NCBI GenBank assembly: GCA_963514095.1
Contig: OY741271.1
Coordinates: 21,378,561 to 21,442,560, forward strand
Length of the DNA stretch: 64,000 nucleotides
Source of the DNA: Eutrigla gurnardus
Lineage: Eukaryota > Chordata > Actinopteri > Perciformes > Triglidae
Reading direction: 5' to 3'
Positions 53,219 through 62,200 of the stretch are shown here, piece after piece. Numbering within the stretch: position 1 is the stretch's first letter; every line of letters starts with the position of its first letter. The notes under the pieces are model-generated. The model did not search any database. It was not told where the DNA came from and worked only from the letters and a program-made list of their open reading frames with translations. A program made the position numbers and the translations under genes.

Positions 53219-56200
53219 CTGTGAAGAAAGAGGTGTAAATATCTCATTACTAAAAGCATTTTTTGCAGTCCATCCAAAAATGTATTCACAACCTGTGCTG
53301 TCTTTTCGTACTATTGTTCAAAATGCAAGGACAACACCAAGGTAAACTGATTAAAAATAGAAGGCCATGAATGCTAGATATCGCTACAAAGGTTTTTAAT
53401 TATTTAAACAGTTAAATTTGTAAAAAAAAAAAAAAAAAAAAGCAGGCTCCCTGCTCCAACGACATTAGCTGAAGAAAGCATTGCCTTTCTGGGAGCAGAG
53501 CTCAGGTCCTGACGATATCATATAGACATGAACAGAAAGAAAAATGTTCACGATATCGACCAATAGCTCTTAGAGGGTTACACCTTTATTAATAGAATCT
53601 GGAGTTACAATATGTAACGTTTTAAGCACTTTTCAAAGTGTTACTACTTAAACTTAAGATTCTTCTCCAAATTCAATTGTTAGCTGCAGTTGTAAACACT
53701 TTTTAATCAGAGATTTTAGTATCAAACAACTTAACAGAATTTTAACCTTAAGACTGAGGACAAATCATTTTAATCATGTCATGTCACTTTTGAGATCTTC
53801 AGCTGTACACATATATACAAACTGATAAAAGTCACCTGTTGGTGCCTAACTTTCCCATTAGGGACAAGAGTCATTAGATGTTATTATCTGCATGCACTTT
53901 AAGCTATGTTTTGTAAGGAGAGCATGTTCTAATGTGAATATGAAGTTCAGCCTTTGTCTCAACAGAGACTGCAGTGCAGACTCTGCCATAATGCCCTTCT
54001 TTAGGCTATCACGGACAGACAAGTTGTCTGTTAGTGCAGTAGACAGACACATTTATGTTATAGGTAGGTAGCAAGACCGGCAGCAAAGCATGGTAAACAG
54101 TGGTAATGTCTGAGCTGGGAGGTGCCGGGAGGGACAGCTAGGAGAACCATTAGCTATGTTATTATTACGTTATTGATCGTTGTATTTGTAAGTCTTTCAT
54201 GAGGTTGCTGGTGTAATATGTTTTAGACATATATTAGATTTAGCTGCATTTTCATTCAATTTTGTAAAGTGAACCAACACCTTTGAACTTTTTGCCCTCT
54301 CAGCCATGACTGGGGAGCACAGAATGTAAACACAAAGTTACAGCACGTTAAATATGATTACTGACACCAGCATCTTCATCATTAGGGGACGATTAAGAAA
54401 AATGCCTGCTATGTTAAAATAAATTCATGTTATATAAACACTCATGGCAGCAATATTTCTTTACTGAATAGTCAGGAACAGGTACCAAATTAGTCCTGTT
54501 TCTCCCATCCCTACATATTACTGATCAGTTGTTAGTGATTAGTATGTTTTTAATATGTCCATTTATCATTAAATAGCCTAAGTCAAAAAAGGACGTTCTG
54601 AATATGTGTCTTTATTTTTACCACAATTCAAAACCTTATCCACAGTGCCAGAGTGGCTGGGATGGTTTGGCTGCAAAATTACTTGAAGGGCTCAGTATTC
54701 AGCTGTAAGACCTGGTTTATTAGGTTAGATTTATATTGTAGATACTAACTTTCTTACATTAAAAAAATATCTAACCCAAGCCAAAACAAACCTTGATTGC
54801 GAAGACCAGTGGGAGGAGTGGAACTGGAAGCAGTGGCCGGAAGTAAAGGTGTAGTCTCTGGTGGCTCCTGGCCGTCTTCACCTGTAGTCTCTGGTGGCTC
54901 CTGGCCGTCTTCACCTGTAGTCTCAGTAGACAACTCAACAGACTCATCCTCATCACTTGACGCATCCTGATCTTGGGAGGAATCAACTTTTTCTGAGAAA
55001 ATGTAAGAGAATATTTAAAAAAAATATGGCATAGCCTCAGCAGTTGTAGCCTTAAGATGAAAAACCAACAGCCAATTCTGAATGTATTGCCCACATTATT
55101 GCAGTTGCACATTTAATCAAAATAATTTGATATAGTGTAGTGTTCTATATCAATTAACCATACATGTACGCAATATCTAAGGAGAAAGTAATCCATATTT
55201 GACCTGATAAGACTACATTTGCATTCTTTCAATTTGAAACAGATTGATAAGGTTCTTAATTTCTAGACTTCAATTACCAAATACAGCATAAACACTACCT
55301 TACTGTTAAAGAAGTACTGATGATGCATTTCTCATCAGGCAAAAACCATGGGTTGCCCCAGCATCTGAACTACATATATTGTACTAATATACACTAAGAT
55401 ACACACATGTATCCATACCTTCAGGGTCAATCTCAATGTCATCAAGGGTTTGACCTTGATACTGTGATAGAGTCCCCTTCTCCACTGCCAAAAGCATTTT
55501 ACTCATTTTGGCTAACTGAAGTGTTCCCTGCGGAAGGCGGTAATACTGCCTGTGGACACGAATGTCATGACCCAGAAAGTCAGCAAGTTGGTCTGCTTCA
55601 TTTTCTTGAAGATTAAGAACTTGAGACATCGTGGCTATGTGCTTCCGGAGCCTTGTTGAGGTTAAGACCTCGGGATGTTTGGCACCACACTCCCTTGCAA
55701 ACCTTTGGATGCATTCTCCCCCTCTGTAAGCTGATGATGCTCCTGGTCTAGCAAACATGTAGATGTTCTCTTTGGAGACTCCACACAGTTCACGAGTGTC
55801 AGCTAGAAGCTCCATAGCTGTCACCATTGATGGTTTTAGGAGCACAGGGACTCCTCTTCCTCGTTTCCCCCTGATTTCTACTCTGGTGAAGAAATCACAC
55901 ATCTTGTTCTCAAGTGGGGTAAGACATAGGGCCATGTCCTCATTGAGTTCTGACTTTCTCCTTGCTTTGAAAGTGGCCAACTCCATTCTTGACACCTCTC
56001 CTTCTCTTCTTCTGTTGAAAATGATCAGCTGAGCAAGTGTCACTTTGGCAAGCATTGCATAGTTCTTTGCAGAGGGACACAGTCTCAGCATTCTTTCAAC
56101 AACAACTTTAAAATTCTCCATGTGAAAGTCCAAACGTTTGACATCTTCAGTGAGAGGAATAATCTGTGGTGCATTCCACTTTGACTCTCTAAGAGAGGTT

Positions 56201-59200
56201 GTTGCTCCTCTGGTAATCATTCCCTTCCATCTGAATTGTTTTATGGTCTTGAATTCTCGAGCAAATTCTACAAGTCTCCGGTCTCTGTCAGCTCCAGACA
56301 AATTATCACTCTCTACAAGCTCACAGATTATACCCAGGCTGTTACCAAGTTTGAGGGCTAAGGAAGGTGTGCGGAATGTGTTGTTCTCTGCGTTGTACCC
56401 AGCCAACTCTTTCACTGCAGATATCACATGATTGAAGTTTGCAGGATAGATGAGTTCCTCTGCCTTCCGGATGGGAGTAATCTTCTTAGCCACAAGTAAT
56501 AGTCGCCCAAGTTCTCTAAGTCTTTGCCTTATGTAGTCATGTCTGTTCTTTCTTGACCCATTCAGATCAAACAGGTGTTGTCCAAACTGCAGGAGAAGTT
56601 TGTCATTTTGAATCAGCTGAGTGACCCCATCATAGGTCATGGAGGAAATCACATTCTTCAAGCCCTCACTAATCTCACGCACAATGGCCGTTTTAAGGGC
56701 ACATTTGGATCGAACTCGACTCCTCCCACTGCTGGATTCATCACTAGTTTCTTTCTTTGCTGGGCAGATTTTCATGTGCTTCCACAATGTTTTCTTGGCG
56801 TAAAGTCCTTGACAATGAAAACAATGAATAAATTCAGAGGCACGTCTGGACTCTCGTGGTCTGTAGCAGACCTGGAGCTCTCCAGCTCCCTCCCTCACAA
56901 CATTGGCGTTGTGGGCAAAGTTTCCACGTCTTCTAAGAATGTCCAACTTTTTGCGTCTCTCTTTGGAATTCTTTGGATGCTGAAAGGCTAAGGCAACCTC
57001 CGCTTTATCCCCATGTACAGCTTCCAGGTGTCTTGAAATTTTGGATGAGGGATGGAGGCAGAAGGGACAGTAGTTCCTCTTGTTGTACACTCGACGAGTT
57101 TCAGAATTTGAGGGAGGCAATACTCTTATTGAGCCACAAATTTGTTGGATTCTGCTTTTCTTAGGAGTGTTTGAGTTGCTCTTTATTGGACTGGGGGATG
57201 AGATCTTTCTCTTCCTTTGAGTGATCAAGTTCCTCTTCTTAGGGCTGACTGCATTGTCTCTTTTTTCTGGGCTTCCTGAATCAGTATCTTGTTTTGATAG
57301 AGATAAAATGGGATAGCGTAGAGATGGCAGGGGCTTTTTCACAACTGGATACAGCGGTGTGTCTTCATCAGGCTCAGAGGAACTTCCTGCTTCAGAGTCT
57401 GGGACATAGTCACGATCACTAAAGTCTGTGACATCAGAGTCATCAAGGGATGTTTCCATATATGAAGTGGCCTTGGAAAAAAGATTCTGTTTTGTAACAT
57501 AGGTCATCCTTTACTATACTGAGTGTCATGTACTGTATTGATGCATTGGACTTTTATTACAGGAAGATTATCTCTTTTAGCTTTGGGATATGACATATAA
57601 AGGCTACATTTATCAACGGTGATTTAATGAAAAGCCACATTATAATGGATTTAGCTTTATGTATACATCAAAATGTATACAACTGTTATTAGACTGTAGA
57701 AAAATACCTGTCTTTGTCTTGAGGATATCCTTTTTGAGTAATCCACTGAACAATTCCAAGATCTTTGACCATCTGATGATGTAGCACACGCAAGAGGAGC
57801 TGTTGTCTTTGAATAGAAAAAAGGACAAAAAAATAAAAGCATTCCATTTAGTACAAATTACTCAGCAAAAAAAAAAAAAAAAAACATTCACGTGGGTTTT
57901 TTAACTTAAATTAAATGACATAATAAATAATAATACATAAAAAACATTGGTATGATTGAAATTGATGTAAAATGAAAAAAATTCCACTCCCTATAATGAT
58001 CAAAGAGTGATCAACCTTCACTCTTTTTCAGGGATAATACATTGGTAAATAAACAAATTACATGAGTATGTATTTTTGAAGAGCACGATGAAAATTATTG
58101 GATTAATGATGGTTTATTTAACGATGCCAAATGATAATAGTGATATTATCCACACTGAATATACCTGTACAATTGAAAAGTAAATAATAGGCTATTGTTC
58201 AAATGCAGCAAGCAATGCAGTGTTACCTGTGTTTTTGATGCTGGCTCTCCATCTTCCAACGGATCACTGGTTATCACTGATTCATCCGAGGTATCTGATG
58301 AGGCTAGTGCCTAAAAAGACAAATCCAACTTACTGTGTGCAATGTTCAAATTCAACTGGCATTCTAACATTTAAAAACATGACAAATAATTGCACCCCTA
58401 TCACTGCTTGATGTACACAGAGCATGTCAATGATCATGGAGTTTTATAGAAGCTTCCCTTTTAAAACTTGCCCGTTTGAAGTTGTAGACATACCTGAATA
58501 TCATCATGCAATGGGGATTGCGAAGTTAGCTAATGGAGGAAAAGAAAGAAAGGCATGTCAAAAGTGATGAAAAGAAACAAGATTGTTGACTCCAGGACAA
58601 CAGCAAAACAAAATTAGACCAATGGTAAGTTATATATGGTCAGGAAATAAAATGTAGACTACTCATCATTGCTTTACTAATGTCTGAAAGTTAGCAAGAC
58701 AACAACATTTCATGACAAATGGACATTCACAGTAAAAATCCAGTGCTTACAGATGAAATATAATAGGCCAAACATTTTTCTCAGGGTTCATGGGAATTAA
58801 TCAGAGGACGAGTAAAAAAAAAAAATAATTAAGGGCTGTATCTGCCCCACTGGCCATCAGTTGAAGAACCCAGCTTTGACTGTGCTGTATTGAATAACAA
58901 GTAATAAAAAGACACAATCAAGTTCCTAGTAATGAACCATAAGAGGTTGGGCACAGAGAGTAATTTCTGCAAGATGTTCAAGTGTATTACTCACAAGCGT
59001 ATCCAGTTGTGCCAATTGTTGAACCAGTTGTGCACGCTTTAACAAATTCATTGTATTCTGTCTTTCTTTAGCATTTCGCTCCTCCTCTGCAATTTTGTAA
59101 CGATTGAAGCATTCCTCATGGTGCTGTCTATATTTGGCCATTCGAGACTATGACAGTAATCAAATAAAGAACCGATTGTTTCAAAGACAGTTTGCGAATA

Positions 59201-62200
59201 CAACTACAAATTATAACACCTCACAGCCAAAAATGAACAATAGTTATTACATTTAAAGATGAAAATGGGCTCTTACTGTATGTGCCGCTGGATTGCTGCT
59301 GTTTATGTTGATCTCATCATACACCTGAGATGCATTCACACGACTAGATGACAGCTAAAAAAAAAAAAAAAAAATTTAAATTGTGTGTGCAGCCCACATG
59401 ATTTTTGTTAAGTGTTACAGCAACTGATGTCATGTAATTGTTATCCTAGCGAATAGCAAACATTAGCTACATGCTAACACCAATTGTTAATGCTAAAGAA
59501 TCGTGGTGTTCATAAGGCATGGGTTGGCTAAATTGATCGTACAAAATGATATCGTGTTAACGTCGTCACAGTGAGACAAAACAGAGTGGGGTTTTTTTCC
59601 CCAAAGTGTTTTTCAGATTAAACGGGAGGGCACACTGAACTGCAGACTTCAGAGACAAGTGTGTTGACCCCTGTGATCACCTACCAGAGGATTGTCCCTG
59701 ACATCAGGTGTCAGTTGCTCGCTGACATCAGGTGCCATTTTCTGCTGGAAAAGGAAACCGGATAAAGTAAATATATAATCAACCTTGATACAGTTGAAAT
59801 CTCAAGACATATTGAGATGAATGTGCTGCATGACCCCATTTAGGCATGAGTATTGTGTGTGTGTTTGGAATGACCCCAAAAGTAATAATATAATAATAAC
59901 AATAATAATAATCTTTACAGAAGGAGCATTTTTCTAAAACCATGTCACAAGGTGCTTCATAAAGGCATCAACATAAAAGTCATAAAATCATCAAGTTTTA
60001 ATACCTTTATCACATAGCCGTTCCTGATTATCATTAGGTTTTTATTTTCTTGATATGTACTGGGTTTTAGACACTAAATTGTTTTCTATATATTTTCATT
60101 TAAAACTTGATGATTTTATGACTTTTATTTTAATTCCTTTAAGAAGCACTTTGTCACATGGATTTAGAAGAGTGCTCTATAAAAAAAGATAATAATAATG
60201 ATAATAATAGTAATCATAATCATTATCATTATTACATTATTACTTCTGGGCTCTCTCTCTTACTTTTGGGGTCATTTCAAACACACACACACAAGCTACT
60301 CATACCCAATTGGGGACATTCATCTATGTATATTGTTAGAACACCAATATGTAAGTCTATCAGTACTTTAGGAGATGTTCCAAACACAGATCATTGTCCT
60401 TACAGTCCATTACTACCTGGGTTGTCATAAGATAAACACTGGACAATAAAACACACTAATATAAAGGGATTCAGCAGTGTTTTAGGTGGCAGGCATAGAC
60501 CCCCAACACTAAGAAATAAGAAAATACAGGTAGAAGGCAGTCTCTCTGTGGACACAAACACTGTCACAAAGGAATGAATGAGTAGGACCATTTTTGGAGA
60601 ATTTCCTGCTATTTAAATGAAGAAATTCTTGCTCAACAGGTCTTTAAGTAGTATTTTATAAACTGGCCCCTACCTGGGGTCTATCACTTTCTTCCTCAAT
60701 CAGCTGGCTATCATCAGGTGCCAACTGCTGCTGGAAAAGGAAAAACAATGTGATTTACTATTTTTACTACTTTTGGGGTCGTTTCAAACACACACACACA
60801 AGCTACTCATACCCAATTGGGGACATTCATCTATGTATATTGTTAAGCCACCAATATGTAAGTCTATCAGTACTTTAGGAGATGTTCCAAACACAGATCA
60901 TTGTCCTTACAGTCCATTACTACCTGGGTTGTCATAAGATAAACACTGGACAATAAAACACACTAATATAAAGGGATTCAGCAGTGTTTTAGGTGGCAGG
61001 CATAGACCCCCAACACTAAGAAATAAGAAAATACAGGTAGAAGGCAGTCTCTCTGTGGACACAAACACTGTCACAAAGGAATGAATGAGTAGGACCATTT
61101 TTGGAGAATTTCCTGCTATTTAAATGAAGAAATTCTTGCTCAACAGGTCTTTAAGTAGTATTTTATAAACTGGCCCCTACCTGAGGTCTATCACTTTCTT
61201 CCTCAATCAGCTGGCTATCATCAGGTGCCAACTGCTGCTGGAAAAGGAAAAACAATGTGATTTACCATTTTTACTACTTTTGGGGTCGTTTCAAACACAC
61301 ACACACAAGCTACTCATACCCAATTGGGGACATTCATCTATGTATATTGTTAGAACACCAATATGTAAGTCTATCAGTACTTTAGGAGATGTTCCAAACA
61401 CAGATCATTGTCCTTACAGTCCATTACTACCTGGGTTGTCATAAGATAAACACTGGACAATAAAACACACTAATATAAAGGGATTCAGCAGTGTTTTAGG
61501 TGGCAGGCATAGACCCCCAACACTAAGAAATAAGAAAATACAGGTAGAAGGCAGTCTCTCTGTGGACACAAACACTGTCACAAAGGAATGAATGAGTAGG
61601 ACCATTTTTGGAGAATTTCCTGCTATTTAAATGAAGAAATTCTTGCTCAACAGGTCTTTAAGTAGTATTTTATAAACTGGCCCCTACCTGAGGTCTATCA
61701 CTTTCTTCCTCAATCAGCTGGCTATCATCAGGTGCCAACTGCTGCTGGAAAAGGAAAAACAATGTGATTTACCATTTTTACTACTTTTGGGGTCGTTTCA
61801 AACACACACACACAAGCTACTCATACCCAATTGGGGACATTCATCTATGTATATTGTTAGAACACCAATATGTAAGTCTATCAGTACTTTAGGAGATGTT
61901 CCAAACACAGATCATTGTCCTTACAGTCCATTACTACCTGGGTTGTCATAAGATAAACACTGGACAATAAAACACACTAATATAAAGGGATTCAGCAGTG
62001 TTTTAGGTGGCAGGCATAGACCCCCAACACTAAGAAATAAGAAAATACAGGTAGAAGGCAGTCTCTCTGTGGACACAAACACTGTCACAAAGGAATGAAT
62101 GAGTAGGACCATTTTTTGGAGAATTTCCTGCTATTTAAATGAAGAAATTCTTGCTCAACAGGTCTTTAAGTAGTATTTTATAAACTGGCCCCTACCTGAG

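Noticed and set aside
54771..55112. 113-codon minus-strand open frame
   Set aside because: It is a different frame over the acidic linker exon and lacks splice continuity. The phase-compatible frame gives the acidic repeat sequence.
57472..57507. ATG at 57507 as start of a 707-residue single-exon protein
   Set aside because: The 12 codons before 57471 include the polypyrimidine tract and AAG of a good 3' splice site, and upstream exons join in the same phase. The last codons past 55419 likewise run into the intron after GAAG/GTATGG.
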